In this document: one piece after another, positions 42,079 to 54,635 of the stretch
Numbering within the stretch: position 1 is the stretch's first letter
How the letters are laid out: each line of letters opens with the position of its first letter
Assembly: GCA_019915015.1 (NCBI GenBank)
Contig: JAHBBC010000001.1
Span: 3,100,001-3,164,000 of the forward strand
Length of the DNA stretch: 64,000 nucleotides
Direction of reading: 5' to 3'
Source: Auriscalpium vulgare
Taxonomy: Eukaryota; Basidiomycota; Agaricomycetes; Russulales; Auriscalpiaceae
The notes under the pieces: generated by a model
Database searches by the model: none
What the model was told of the DNA's origin: nothing
What the model saw: the letters and a program-made list of their open reading frames with translations, nothing else
Translations under genes and position numbers: made by a program

Positions 42079-42905
42079 TCACAACGACGCCTTCAGATTG
42101 AATGCCTGGACGAATTGAAGAGCAAGTGCAGGGCTATGCGTGGATCAGTATACGATGTACACAAGATAATCAGACACAGAACTGACCTTTCCTTGGGAGC
42201 GACGGGCAATTGCTTCTCCACGAGCTTACCGCCCTTAGCGAAGACGAAGTGCCCACGCTTCGTTCCGCCACCGCTTTCATTCTTAGCGCCAAGAGCAGCG
42301 ACAAGGACACGGCCAGGATCGGAGAGAAGGGGGTACGGGAGTTCCTTCTGCTCAACGCGAATGAAGTGGGTCACGGGCATCAGGATGTTGAGAAGAAGAG
42401 AAGGCGCGATGACGGGAACGCACCTTGATCTGCCATTTCTTCTGGTCTTCGGGCGTATCATGGCTCAAGCAGTAGACATCGAAGTTGGATTCCTTGAAGT
42501 CCGGGAAAATGTCGCGGAACCCGCAAGCCTGGGTCGTGCAGCCAGCTGAGGACACGTACCGCGCAATTGAGCGCTCCGTCCACGAGATCGACTAGAGAGT
42601 TTGCTCACATGTGTCCGCTCTCGGAATGGAGAACAAGATTGCACCCTTCTCCGCTGTCAGAGTAGAAACATCGACCTCCTCGCCCTGTTCGTTCTTCAAA
42701 ACAAATGAAGGCAGGCTGTCTCCTATATCGATCGGCGCGAGGGCCGGGGGCGATGGGGAGGGTTCCTTCGCAACCTGCGCAGTTTGGTTAGATGTTGCTG
42801 GATGACCAACGAGTCGTGCGCACGACGCACTGGTGCAGGAGCAGGAGCAGGCACCGCCGCTGCGGAGGAGGCAAGGCGAGAAGAGCGTCTTGGGCCTTCA
42901 GACAT
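42079..42905 (-). CDS. Peroxiredoxin of the PrxQ/BCP type (Dot5-like)
   Basis: Thiol peroxidase that reduces hydrogen peroxide and alkyl hydroperoxides using thioredoxin. Five exons (42905-42831, 42774-42609, 42545-42424, 42350-42187, 42133-42079) give 193 residues. Ala/Pro-rich N-terminus (SSAAAVPAPAPAP) after MSEGPRRSSRL, reminiscent of the nuclear yeast Dot5 head. Catalytic site ADTSGCTTQACGFRD with the peroxidatic Cys and a resolving Cys five residues later, as in PrxQ; LSHDTPEDQKKW; LPYPLLSDPGRVLVAALGA; TKRGHFVFAKGGKLVEKQLP; end SPALALQFVQAF. The second-exon join creates the Ser before GCT, which supports that splice. No anomaly apart from lying 140 bp from a disrupted gene. Confidence 0.92.
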
Positions 42906-43511
42906 CACAGTGAACGTTGGGAAATTGGAGGTGCAGCGGGATTCACGGCGAGCGGCGTTTATAAAGCCTACGTATGACTTCCGCCCGGCGAGTAATCCGA
43001 CGATAATCTTGCGGCTGAGGGATGACACCATCCAATGGCGTGCTCCCGCGCTCGCTACCAGCATGTGCTTGCGTTCACACCGCCGTGAGCGTTTGTCCTG
43101 TCTGGGGGGACCGCTCTCAAGAGTCAAGGCTATCGGTGCAGGTCAGGTCACCGTGGTGACACTTTATCTTATGCACACGGTTTGTAACAAGCTGCTACCA
43201 AACCTGAGCGCTCAGCGCGCATGAGCAGCCCATGATGCGGACAAAAGGCTTGATGATCAGCACAACAGTGACAATCTACCGTGCTACAAGGATTGGGTTG
43301 GCGGAAGATAATCGATGAACAAATATATGAGCGATGGCCCGCGCCAGTTGATGGAATATGCAAAATGCTTCCAGAGATGCTTGACATGTGCCGTCCAACG
43401 ACAAGCACGACTAAAGGAATCAAACCGAGTGAGGTAAGGTAGTAAGTAGCCAGGGTATTAGACCAAGCCCACATCCGGCTCGTAGTAAGTTAAGGAGGTG
43501 TACGGATAGGC
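42906..43511. other. Intergenic, no gene recognised
   Basis: Promoter side of the peroxiredoxin and 3' flank of the LRR gene, both minus-strand. The short ORFs here show no recognisable motif. Confidence 0.4.
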
Positions 43512-46500
43512 TCATCGCGGATCCAATGACGAGTTTGACGATTTCCTCCTGGCCAAATATGGCTTGGGACCTATGGACGGAGATAACGGGCTCGAGCTCG
43601 TTGGGCTGAGTAGACTGTCGATGACGCCGTTTTCTGTCAAGGTCGGTGTGGACGGCGCTTCCGAAGCCCGGATAGTGGTGATTGATGCAGACGAGGTACG
43701 ACGAGAGACGTAGGGTCGGGGAGAGGCTTTGGGGGACTCCGGCGATACGACAGGGGATGTCGGTGCGCTGTTGGCATCGGTTTGGTCGAGGCTCAGCGCC
43801 AGATCCTCCACTATGGCGCGAGGAGGGGGACGCTCCACCATGGCTTCAAGCAACTATCGCAGTAACGTCACGATCAGCTTCCGCGAACGAAGTGGTAATG
43901 ACGGACACACCTCTATTCGTAATTCCTCACCGGCATACTCTCCTTCCATCTCTTCCGGACCGAGCAGTTTGTTGCCCTTGCGGAAAACCTCGCCTTCCTC
44001 GGCGACCCAGCGTCTAGAACTGGATGTTATTGAAGCATCAACAACGACCCCATCCTCCTTGGAGGACGTTACGCACCGGTCAGTGGGGGAGCGCTCGTCC
44101 TCGCCCACCTCGCCGTCATGTTCGCGCCCTTCTTCGTCGTCCGATTCCGCGACAACAAAATTAGTGGGGCTCATGACGGGCTCCACAACCTCCGGTTCCG
44201 GGGGTGCCTTGCCCTTCCCTTTGTCAATCTTCGGTGTGGATGGCATTTCTTCCGCATCGTCTTCTATGAGATTGTCAACCTTGCCATTTGGCGAGTGTAC
44301 ATGTCCATTGCCCATCGTGGAGCCTCCCGGAAACATCCTATGTGCATCTTGATCGAAGCCGACAGGCTTGAGGTCCATGCCCAAGCCTTGAAGCGTGATG
44401 CGAGGGCGTGGACTAGCTTGCGCGACCATGGACGTGAGGGAATCATTGAGATTGAGCAACTCGTCCAAACGGTCGGTCGCCGTCGGTGATTGGATGATCT
44501 CAGCGAGGGCTGGAAGTAGGGACTTCGTGCGAATCACGAGCTCCGGATCGATGCCCACGATGGGGGATGATGGCTGAGACGACGACGCAGAATTGGACAA
44601 TGCGTCTTCGAGCTCCTCCTGGTATCGGCGAGCCTGCAAAACTGTCTGCATCTCCGTCTGTGCGGCTGATGGAGTGAGCGAAGGTTCTGGCGACGCGGTA
44701 GGGGTGCGTGACTCGACCTTCTTCTCCTCGTCCTTCCGGAAAGACTTCGCGAGTTCGCTTTCTTCGATCATACCCCACACACCTTTGCCTTGGCCACGAC
44801 CGCTCACACCGTTCGCTGCCGTGGACTGCGTGCTTCGTTCGGCTTCCTCAGTATTCCGCACACAGGTATTCAGAATGTCCCGACACATCCTACAAGACTT
44901 GAGCATGCCGTAGAACTGAAGAGCGTATGCCGACCTACCTGGCCATCTCCTCGTCATCAGGAGGAATGTTGAGATCGAGACAACGCATGACATGATTTCC
45001 CTTCAATCCTGAGCTGAGTGCCATCACCCCTGCGAGGTCAAGGTTGTCGTTCATCGTGAGATCTAAGTGCAGCAACGACATTGACTCTGGCAAGAACTCT
45101 GCCAGAGCGATCGCGCCGGCAGATGTCATGGAAGTTGATGAGAGGAAAAGTCGTTTGAGAGCCGTGTTCAGAGTGAATGCAGTTCGCAGCGACTGGACCT
45201 GTGCACGGAGATGCCTTAGAATCCAGAAATGGGTTTATGCAAGCTTGAACCTACTCCGTCGAGACCTGGGCCACAACAAGGATTCTTGCTAAGGTCGAGA
45301 GTTTCCAGACAGGAGTTGTATTTCTGACGATGGACTGTCAAAATCTGCAGGTTCAGGAAAGACACAGAAATTACCAGAGCTTCTGCAATCGAAACAAGGC
45401 CCTGCACATCCAGCTTATTCTCGCTCAAGTTCAAGACCTTCAAAGTCCTATTCCGCTTCAGCACCTGTGCGATGTATGTGATACCCGTCTAATGGACGGT
45501 TAGTGAACGCGCTGAACGAACGCGTAGCATGTCAAAGCCATACCCGTATATCGTTTCCACGAAGGTCGAGCGTTCTGAGCGCACCAAGGCGAGGCAGTGC
45601 GTCGAGCGCCCGGACCTTGTCCAGCAGCGCTGCACTGGGTCCATGATCAGGAACCGTCAGACCGCTTGCTGGAGGCACTGCATGTCGGGTCGTAATGCCA
45701 CCCTGTGCAGAAGATGTGATAAGGGGTATTTGTTGCCCCGTCGGAGATAGCGGGTTTGTGGCGGGCGGCGGAGGAACGGCACGTCGTGCACGAGGGATGT
45801 AGGGAGTGTATGTTGTCTGGGGGGGCATAGCTGTGGGGTGGCGAGGGGGTGGTAAGACGGGCCCAGAGCGGAGAGGAGGGTTTGGAGCAGCTCCGGTCGC
45901 GGGCAATGCCGCAAGAGCGGGTGGTGGAGATATTGGCGGAGTCGAAGGTGCGGAGGATGTGGGACTGGGACTGGGTACGACATCGGGGTAGTCTCTGATC
46001 ATCAAAGCGATGGCAACCGCGCCGGTCGCATTGATACGGTTGTACCGCAGAGAAATATTCTTCAGTGAAGAGGTGCGGACAGTGTGGGCTATGCCATCGG
46101 GTCAGCAGAGTCCGCCGGGCTACCGAAGCAGCACTCACCTAATGCCTCCAGCGCCTGTGGCTTCAGAAAGCAGTCGTCGAGCTTCAGAGACGATAAACCA
46201 TGCTCCGGTGCAGGACGGAGCGCCACGGCAACGTACTCTATGGACTTCTTGTCCAGAGAATTCTGGGAGAGATCGAGAAACTGAAGGTTCTTTGCCTGCG
46301 ACGTAATACATTAAATGGTAGGACGGCCGCACTTGCACGCGGCTTACCTTTGCCACAAAGGCACCTATGAGGCGAAATGCAGGTGCTTTGAGCCGTCGAT
46401 TGGATGCGACTGAGAAGAATGATAACGTGCCCGGGATGAGCAGCGCGTGAAGGATTGGTTTCAGTATCTACGCAGTTGTCAGTTGCAAGGCAGGCGGGGA

Positions 46501-47108
46501 ATGAGATTGACACGCACTCGATCATCCAAATCACATTCTCTAAAGGTCAGACGTCGCAGACCCCACTCGATTGTGAATACATCGGACAGCGTAGCGGAGG
46601 AGGTTGGCGAGAGCTGTACGCCGGAGAAATCAACTGTTCTCGGCGACGTGCCTGCTGCAGCCTTGAACGCAGCGGAAATTTCGGGAACTACGGCATCGTC
46701 CCTGCTTGCGCAGCATTCCCTGTAGAAGGACTCGACCCTCTCGAGCGACCACCAGTCGTCGGCGTCACTTTGACTGACTGAATTGCCGCGCACGACCCGC
46801 CTTCGCCGCTCTGCTTCTCTTTGCTCTATCGACCGCTTCTCATCTTTCAACGTGGGCATAGACGGGGGGTTCGACGCTGATATTGGATAGACGGTGACGA
46901 GCTCTGGGAGTATGAAATGTGCGCGTTTGAGGGTCTTGTCACCATCGTCGGTTAGTGTGGGCGGCTGATTCTGGGTTGGGAGAAACTTGGAGAAACGGGA
47001 AAAAAAGGACTGCTGAGGTGGTGGGGGACGCTTGAGGATTGACCTGCCTGGCGTGGGGATTATGACGGCCGAAGAAGAGGGGGCGTAGGAGGAAGTGGGC
47101 GACGCCAT
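43512..47108 (-). CDS. Leucine-rich-repeat protein resembling PP1 regulatory subunit 37
   Basis: Multi-exon gene, ATG at 47108, stop near 43512. The N-terminus is Ser/Pro-rich (GRSILKRPPPPQQSFFSRF), then KRAHFILPELVTVYPIS and WWSLERVESFYRECCASRD, followed by ribonuclease-inhibitor-type LRRs: VDFSGVQLSPTSSATLSD, LQFLDLSQNSLDKKSIEYV, LKNISLRYNRINATGAVAIA, LRTLDLRGNDIR, LKVLNLSENKLDVQGLVSIA, LETLDLSKNPCCGPGLDG, LLHLDLTMNDNLDLAGVMAL. A Pro-rich loop (PPALAALPATGAAPNPPLR) sits between repeats. After the LRRs comes a long disordered acidic/Ser tail that includes two copies of a PYxxRR(T/K)SS motif (PYVSRRTSSAS, PYLARRKSSNS). The fold and PPP1R37-like arrangement are clear; binding of protein phosphatase 1 is inferred from the family. 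Confidence 0.8.
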
Positions 47109-47233
47109 GTAGAAAGCCTCTTCCTGCGCGTCTGTTATCGCAAACAGGGCGTCTAGAATCTACTGTAGATTCATCACAAATCTCCTATTTGGGCACACAC
47201 GTCCTTGCCAAATATTCAGGGCGAGATATTGTC

Positions 47234-49484
47234 CTACACAATCTTGAACACCTTCTCGTAGAATCTCCTCTCTGCCTCCAACGCCGTCTTAATGGTATCA
47301 GCCTTCACCCATCCGTGCCCCTCTCCCTCGAACTGAATGTCTTCCACATGACCGCCTTGCGAACGTATCTTCTCGATGATGATCGCCGCTTGCGCTGGCG
47401 GTACGACTTTGTCATCGAGCCCTTGCAGGATCTATGGGGTCTCCATCATGAGTGTGAACTCCCCGCAGACAAAGCGAGCTGGGCCTTACGAGCAAGGGGA
47501 CGCGGATCTTCTCGGCGTTATTCACGGGACTCCTCTCTGCGTAAACATGGGGAATCTCCTCGTAGGTTCCACCCAGCAGTTTGTCCATATACGAGCTTTC
47601 AAATTTGTGGGTGTCTTCTGTAAGCTTGATGAGGTCGCTGATGCCGTAGAGGGAGGTCCCGGCGGCGAATGCATCAGGATAAGCACAGAGTGCAGCGAGC
47701 GTAGTATATCCACCCGCCGAACCTCCTCGTATCGCCGTGCGGGTGGCGTCCACAAGAGAATGCGGGGAAGCTGCTAGTCGAGTGGCGGCTGCTGCACAAT
47801 CGGACACGTCTGCGATGCCCCATTGGCCATTGAGGCGATCACTAGGGACAGACCTTAGTTGCAGGCAGCACGGATGTGGGTTAGCAGCTCACATATATCT
47901 GCGACCATACCCACACGATCCGGCATAGTTGACATCAAGCCTGTAAAGCAATGTCAGACAATCGATGACGAGCACGAATTTCACATACCAAGCCCAACCT
48001 CGGCTCGTGAAGTACTGTTTTGTCCATTCAAGGCTCTGGTCTGCCATATAGGTCGGTCCTCCGTGGGCGTTGACGATACACGGCGGTTTCTCCGTCGGAG
48101 AGTCGCTACCCTCGTAGTCTGGATTGGTGGGAGGATAGAAGATGACATATAACGGTTTGCCGTCCTCCTGCAGCGTCAAAGGGATAGGCTGGGAGATGAC
48201 GCCGTCAGGGAAGGGAAGAGACTCCATCGACGACTTCAGGACCTCGGCGCGTGTCTTGACTGGTGAAGCAGAAGTGTCGCTGAGCGTCAGCCGCACGACG
48301 CCATTCGGTTCCTTGGAAGATCCGGCAACGCAAACAATTGTGGTTGGATCGAGTGCCCGGATTGATGACATGGTGACGAACGAGTTCTCCACTGGCGTGA
48401 GGGTCTTCAGCGGAATGCTGTAGTGGTAAAGCACGCTTTTGCCACTCGTAAAGGCTGAAAACAAGATGGTGTTCTCGTCGAGGACGTCATAGTAAGAAGC
48501 ACCCAATTTGTTGGCAGGAAGATTGAAGTCCTCTCCGAGCGGCGCCAAAATCAGCGAGCGCTTTTTCGACGACATGGAGTATACCCAAGGATTCTGGAAG
48601 CCCGAGTGATCGCACATGAAGATGAGTGTGTCCGAGTTGAGCCATCTGGGGAACGCCACGCTGACTTCTTTATCATCCCAAGCGAGTGGGACGTCGTCAC
48701 GGAGAGTGATGCCCGTGCTGGAACCATCGTCTGGAATGAAGATGGTTGCGACATGGACAGCAGAGCGCTGCCAAGGCATGTCCGGATGACTCCACTCCTG
48801 GTACGCTATGCATGAGCCGTCTGGGGAGAATTTTGGGGCCGCATAGAAGTCTGCGCCTTCAACGACTGTGGTAAGAGATTGCGTCAGAGTGTTGATGATG
48901 GAGAGCCGAGTCAACACGGTGGATGGGGTGTCCTTTGTATGATCCTCGAGGACTGCAACAAGAATATGCTTGTGCACCGGATGCACGTCGAAGTCAGCAT
49001 ATCTAAACGGAACGCCAGCTAATGTGAACCATCAGGAAAGCTGATGATGATCCCTGCGGAAAAAGACTGACCAGGTGTAACTGCCTCAGGTTCCTTGCCT
49101 GCTTGCGTGCGGTAAACCCGTCCATCTGGAGCGTGCGAGAAGAAGACCAATCCGTCGTGAACGAGTGCAGATCCTCCTCCGTACTCCTGTACGCGAGTCG
49201 TGGCGTTCCAGCCAGCACCGACTACATCCGCGCCAGCTACGGTGTCCACGATGACGGCGCGCCCGCCCTCCGAAGGCCGCTTCTCAATATGATACACGAC
49301 GCGTGTGACAGCATCGACAAGAACATCAGTGAGGGAGATGCTCTGTTGGATGGGTATCGTGATAGCTCGACGTCAAGGTGTGCTCAACCAAATGGTTGTT
49401 GGTAGCCCTGCGCACCTTTTGGACTAACGCGTCTGCTGTGATTGGAGACTTCCAAGTCCCGTACGGTGCCTTGGACAGGGTCAT
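47234..49484 (-). CDS. Serine peptidase of the prolyl oligopeptidase family (S9, acylaminoacyl/dipeptidyl type)
   Basis: Cleaves short peptides or N-acylated residues, probably cytosolic: no signal peptide. ATG at 49484 (MTLSKAPYGTWKSPITADAL). A short intron joins this to SISLTDVLVDAVTRVVYHIE. A beta-propeller region follows (SALVHDGLVFFSHAPDGRVY, APKFSPDGSCIAYQEWSHPD, PRWLNSDTLIFMCDHSGFQN). The alpha/beta-hydrolase domain has CIVNAHGGPTY as oxyanion region, LDVNYAGSCGYGR, the nucleophile motif IRGGSAGGYTTLAAL, the acid in LQGLDDKVVPP and the histidine in GEGHGW, ending KVFKIV. All three catalytic residues are present. Several introns of about 50-70 nt. Confidence 0.92.
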
Positions 49485-49818
49485 CGTCGCGGAAACAACT
49501 CGACAAAACGGTTATAGCACAGCAAATTATAAAGGTGCCAAGCCAAGTGCGGGCGCTTGACAGTCACGTGCCGAGGGCTGAAGCTTGTTTTCGTCGCGAT
49601 CCTGGAGTCTGGACGCCGATGATTTATGAGGAGCAGGTGGTGACTAGGCGACTGACAAGAAACCAGAATAGATAATGCAGGCCATATCATCCAGTGAAAT
49701 AATACGGGTGGCGCGAGCAAGTGATGGATTAGCAGTAGGTGAGTCTAAGGTGAGTAATGTAGTTTGTCAAGACACTGAACAGTAGTAAGTTTAAGACGAC
49801 TCTGCCATGTGAAGAATA

Positions 49819-50633
49819 TCACAGAACGTCCATGTATTCCCTGCATCTCTCCCAAAGACGGGCCCACCGCCCGCCGCTCCATTGACGCATGCGTGCCCAT
49901 CCGTCGTGCGGCGCAACGCGCTCAACCCATATGAGGACCCCGCAGACGGCGAAGTCGGCGTAGGTCAACTCACGCCCCATCGCCACAACCCCGTCACCAT
50001 CTGATCCCACATTCTTGTCGAGCATCGCCGCAAGCAAATCCAGTTTCTCTTTCACGGCAACCCAAGCCTGTTCGCGCTGCGGGCCGGGAGTCAAGTATCC
50101 CGGAAGGGATGCGGGTGGGGGGCCGCGGAATTGCGCCTGAACATGAGCGGGCAACCGCATGTGTGTAAGGGGAACCATGACGGCTAGGAGCGGTTGGAGG
50201 ATAATGTCGTGGAGGTATTGGACAAATACGGATTGCATGGCCTTCGAGCCATCGGGAAAAATAGTCCGCGCCGGGAAGGCAGCCTCAAGGTATTCGGCAA
50301 TGGTAGAGGCGTTGGTCAGGACAATTGGACGTCCAGATGAGTGTTGGGGAACCACGATGGCGGGTAACGCGTAGAGTGGCCGGCCGTCACGGCTGATAGC
50401 CGTCGGGGGTGCGTTTATAGAACGCAGCACCCGTTCTACGTCGGAAAACTCGACCCATACAGTACGGTATGGGAGCCGCTTATAATTCAGGATTAATCTG
50501 CGGAATGGGCAGGTTCAGAATGTGCATGCGAAGTCGATGAGTTATACGCGCACCTTATCCGCCATATATTCGGGGACCAGGCCTCGGGAGTCAGGGAAGG
50601 GACATCATAGAGGGTGATGCTAGGCGGTGGCAT
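49819..50633 (-). CDS. Glutathione S-transferase, basidiomycete etherase-like/FuA-like
   Basis: Conjugates or transfers glutathione to electrophiles; in wood-decay fungi such GSTs are linked to detoxifying lignin- and wood-derived phenolics. Two exons (50633-50554, 50497-49819) give 252 residues. The thioredoxin-like N-terminus starts MPPPSITLYDVPSLTPEAWS and continues PNIWRIRLILNYKRLPYRT then VWVEFSDVE, with LYALPAIVV, and LTNASTIAEYLEAAFP as the glutathione-binding Ser/Thr turn. The helical C-terminal domain includes LTYADFAVCGVLIWVERV. The N-terminal W-S-P-N-x-W pattern is typical of the fungal GTE/FuA groups; which one is an inference. Confidence 0.88.
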
Positions 50634-53316
50634 TGTCGCAAAGAGGATTGGTATGAAAGATGAAATCCAGAGTAAGGAGTCGCATTTATATGGACAGAGA
50701 CGAGGACACAGAGAGGAATAAGTAGCCGCAACCTAAGCGGACAAGCACCTCGAATATGCCGCCGCATCAAATCTAAACATGGAGCCGCTGCGTAGCATCC
50801 CTCAACGGAAGGCGTGACTCCGGAGGACTCACCGTCTGGACATGTTGTCAGGTCATCCGCCGGGCGTGGGCAGATGCCTCTATTTGGCAACTATCAACCA
50901 GGACGACGCTGTGGGGACGTAGGTTTGGTGCTGTCGTTCTCCCGAAAGTGTCCTAGGACCCGTTTGGCACTGCTGTGCCCGCGACCTGAGTGTCACCGCC
51001 CCCCCGCCATTATCTGCCCCGGGCTGTGAGAACCAGGGGAGCGAGTGATCCTGAATGTCCGGACTCGGCGTGTCAGCTGCACGAGGCAAGTGAGACGGTC
51101 CCGAACACGGTCAGCGCAGTATACCAGAGCTTGTTACCACAAGGGTTGTCCATTGCAGCGGACGAAGGTTTCGCTCAACGCCCGAAGGATCTATCTGTTG
51201 CGGAGTGCGAAAAGACACATGCCGAGGTCGGCAGACGCCTGGCATCAGTGACTGTCAATGTGCTGCTGGTAGATAATCGCGCTGTCGATACCCTTCTGCA
51301 GGATAGTCCGTCTGCTCGGAAATGTGACGATGAGTCACACGCAGTTGAACACTGCGCAGGTGTAGTCACCAGAGCACCTGCGCCGAGTCACCTACGAGTG
51401 GCATTGAACTCGAGGTTTCCTTCAGGACTCGGTGGGTATTATATCCCATTTTTGCCTCCCCGAAAGGCGCTATCATCGCAATAAAACGATTCGACGACTG
51501 TAGGTATCGAGGTCGCGGTCGCCTCGGCCTTCATACTGCCCTCCTAGTACTTATCTCCAGGCTTGACTGTGTCACATAGGCTTGAGATCTCATTGACTAG
51601 TCTGTCCAAGAAGCCCACCTCTGGGGCATCACAATGACGACAGCCCTCGGCAGCCGCGCAGGGAACTGTGTCATCTAGACTACGCACCAACGGTGGTTCA
51701 GTGCGCCGTACGCATAGTCAGCGCTTGTTGAAATGCAGAGGTACCTCTCGGTGTTCGCTATTCGCGACGGTTGCCCTACTAAACTCAAAGTTGGCGCATG
51801 GGACTCCGGCGGCCTAGGCTATCCTGTCCTCTGAAACATCTTTTAGCGTGCAGGAAGAACGTCCGTGAGTAGTCCACCAATATAATATTGCCTCCGTACT
51901 ATTTATGGGCGGATGTATCGCAAGGGCTCATCGCGGTGCTAACCGGGCGGCGCCTGCTGCTGATGCCTTTATTTCTAGCTTTTTGCATAACATGTAACAT
52001 GGCATGAAACACCGAGTTGATATCATACAGGCCGATGCTAACAACGGCCGCCACACGGGCGCTTCATGGGCGCAAGCAGCACCGCTGTGCTGTGCTCCGT
52101 CTACATGACAGGCAGGGCTTCGGGGCACCTTGATATTAGTGTTCTCAAGATGACTCGAGCGCCACTAGGTCATCGTCGGCGCAGTTGCGGATACGATGTC
52201 CCTCCGTCCTTCCTTTCTCCCCCGACACTTGTGAAGCTGCATTGACCGGGCTGCTACAAGTCCGGGATCTGCTGCACTCCTCGTGGCTGGCGGGGCTCAT
52301 TATTCGGGCGATCCAGCTCCGAGGCCCTCTCTGTAGGCGAGTAGGTTCGTGTGGACCAGGACATCCCGAAGAGGTAAACGTCAGAACACCGCGTTTCCTT
52401 CCCAAACTAGTGCCCGTTACAGGACGTCTTTTCCTCCGTGAATGTACCCTGTGAATGCTACCGGCACATGTACGGACTTGTGGGCTTCTTCTCCACCGCC
52501 GCGGCATTGTGTGGGACCGATGGTTGGACTCCCGAGGAGACAAGAGATATTGGGAGGCGCGGAAACCCCGGCAAGTTTCTGGCAGGTGGGTTCCTAGGCC
52601 ATTGTCGACAGAAACGCCGGTGACACGGAGGTGCGGGTCAGTCAATATCGACTCTGAAGAACTCCGCGAGTAATACCGCAGCAAGTCGGGTTCGCCTCGT
52701 AATAGGGGTGGTTGAACATGCGGCGGCCAGCAACGCACATGCTGCGCCGTTCGATGTCGTATGCGACAGCTGCGCCCAAGTGGCCTTGTTGGGCCTCTTG
52801 GTCTGCGATGGACGCGCCGTCTCCGGAGGTGAAGGCTGAGTGAAGCAGACTGAGCCGCAGCAATCCGGCCCTGGGCATTGGAGGTACTTGTATCGCTTCC
52901 GGTGAAATTTGTGCGATGCCCACGGCTGGTACGAGTATCGCAGCCTCGCAAAACAAGGGTGTGTCTGTCCGACTCTGGGTGCACCCGATGATAGACGCTA
53001 TCCGCTGCGGGAAAGGCCAGTAGGGTAGATGTGCTGCGCTTGCAGAGCCACAGAGAGAGAGACCCGAGTAGACCGCCGTTGACTCGTCCAGGAGCGGGAT
53101 ACGTGGCGGATGATAATGATTGTTGAACGAAAAGCGTGGGAAAGGGGCGTCGCGTGATGAGGTCCGACGCGACGCGCGCCGCTCACGTGGAGTGCGTCTG
53201 TTGATCCCACACAAGGTTTACAGTTAAACAACGTTCCTCTTGCCCTTCCACTCGTCCGCTCTTTCCCTCCAACCACCTCCATCCCTCTCACACCTGCCGT
53301 CGCCTCACCCTTCACA
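50634..53316. other. Gene-poor stretch, no convincing gene
   Basis: About 2.7 kb. Open frames exist on both strands (50990-51484 plus, 164 codons; 52145-52984 minus, 279 codons, Arg/Ser-rich; 52642-53214 minus, 190 codons) but overlap one another and carry no motif I recognise. The minus frame at 52642-53214 has the most protein-like composition (IADQEAQQGHLGAAVAYDIE) and might be a fragment of an old gene. 53220-53316 is a C/T-rich leader of the next gene. Confidence 0.45.
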
Positions 53317-54073
53317 ATGCCTCGCAAGCCTGCTGCTGCATCCACCGACGCTCCCGCCGAGCCCCGTCGCTCGGCACGCATCAAGGACATCCCCAAGGAG
53401 GCACCTGCCCCCAAGAAAGCCGCCAAACCCAGGGCGAAGAAGACTGCTAAGGCTGACGACGCTGTTGATGATGCCGACACTGAGAAGACTGAGAAGCCCA
53501 AGTCCACTGCCCGTGGAAAGAAGCGTGCCGCCGAGGACGACGCGACCGACGCCGCACCCCCGGCGAAGAAGGTGAGCCCCCCCAGATCTCCTCGATGGCC
53601 TCCTTTTCCATCGACAAGTATATGACGAGTTTCTGACGACGTCGTTCTGTCTTTTGTAGACCAAGCCAGAGTCGAAGGCGGCCAAAGCCAAGCCCGACTC
53701 CAAGGCCGTGGGCTCCAAGCCCGCGTCCAAAGCTACTAAGCCAGCATCGAAGGCCGCTTCCAAGCCGCCTTCCAAGGCCGCCTCTGCCAAAGCGCCCTCC
53801 CGTGCTGCGTCCCAGAAGCCAGCATCCAAGGCTTCGCGTGCGGGGAGCCGCAAGCCCGCTTCCAAGGTGTGTTGGCGCCTTATCGGCCCTTTTAAGATCC
53901 GAACTAATGACGCCCAACAGGCGGAGGCGGACAAAAAAGCTGAGCCTGCAGTCCCTGCTGAGGAGACCATCGCGGAGGAGCCAGAGAATGAGGCAGAAGC
54001 TGAAGCAGCTGCCGAGGTACGCCGTTATCTGTTGATGTGGCAACCCCTTTCCTCACATTCTCTATAGGCATAA
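53317..54073 (+). CDS. Lys/Ala/Ser-rich chromatin-type protein, histone H1-like
   Basis: Four exons (53317-53571, 53660-53866, 53921-54016, 54068-54073); the last one encodes a single Ala and the stop. The protein starts MPRKPAAASTDAPAEPRRSARI, has lysine-rich stretches (KEAPAPKKAAKPRAKKTAKA, ARGKKRAAED), then about eight KPASKA-like repeats (SKPASKATKPASKAASKPPS), and ends in an acidic Glu/Ala tail (EEPENEAEAEAAAEA). No globular winged-helix domain is visible, so it matches only the tails of histone H1. A role as DNA-binding chromatin protein is inferred from composition. A CT-rich leader before the ATG suggests solid expression. Confidence 0.7.
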
Positions 54074-54635
54074 TGAACCGCTATTTCCCCTTTATTTGCC
54101 TGTCCTCGACGAAGCGGACGATGCACACTACGATTATGATACAGCGTCACCCTTGTACAGAACCCGATGTACCACTCCCAGAACGTGTATTCCCCGTCTC
54201 CTATCGTCGCAGGTCTTTCGCTTGTCTATCATCATCCTCGTTGTGTCTCCCTCCTATTTGCTCGTGATTTCTATAGGTCGTCCTTTATCCAGTTGAGTTC
54301 GTAAATGAATCGTGTATATTGACATCTCGCGTCGTTGAACAGGAGTCCCACGACACTGTCCGACGCTGTCCAAGGTCGCGCTGTTCGTCGTTTTGTATCA
54401 ATCGGCCTGCTAACAGCTGCGCATTACTTATCGATTATCTTGGTTGCTCGTGTGCTTGTGGTTTCAACGTCTGGCGTAGGGTCAGTCGTCTGACTACGTT
54501 GCTTCTCGTCACTTGTTACTAAACTGTTGACCAGCTTTATATCAACAGTGACGACAGGACGTCGTTACAGCATGCGAACTTCTCCACGACATCTCTTTGT
54601 CTCGACAGTGCAATGACTTTGGATCTCGCAAACCG
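54074..54635. other. Intergenic, nothing recognised
   Basis: Pyrimidine-rich 3' flank of the chromatin protein gene and 3' side of the first secreted-protein copy. No ORF of interest. Confidence 0.4.

Noticed and set aside
50990..51484. 164-codon plus-strand ORF
   Set aside because: No recognisable domain, no clear promoter or splice context; left as unassigned sequence.
52145..52984. 279-codon minus-strand ORF
   Set aside because: Arg/Ser/His-rich composition typical of a chance frame in GC-rich DNA, overlapping a competing frame, with no family resemblance.
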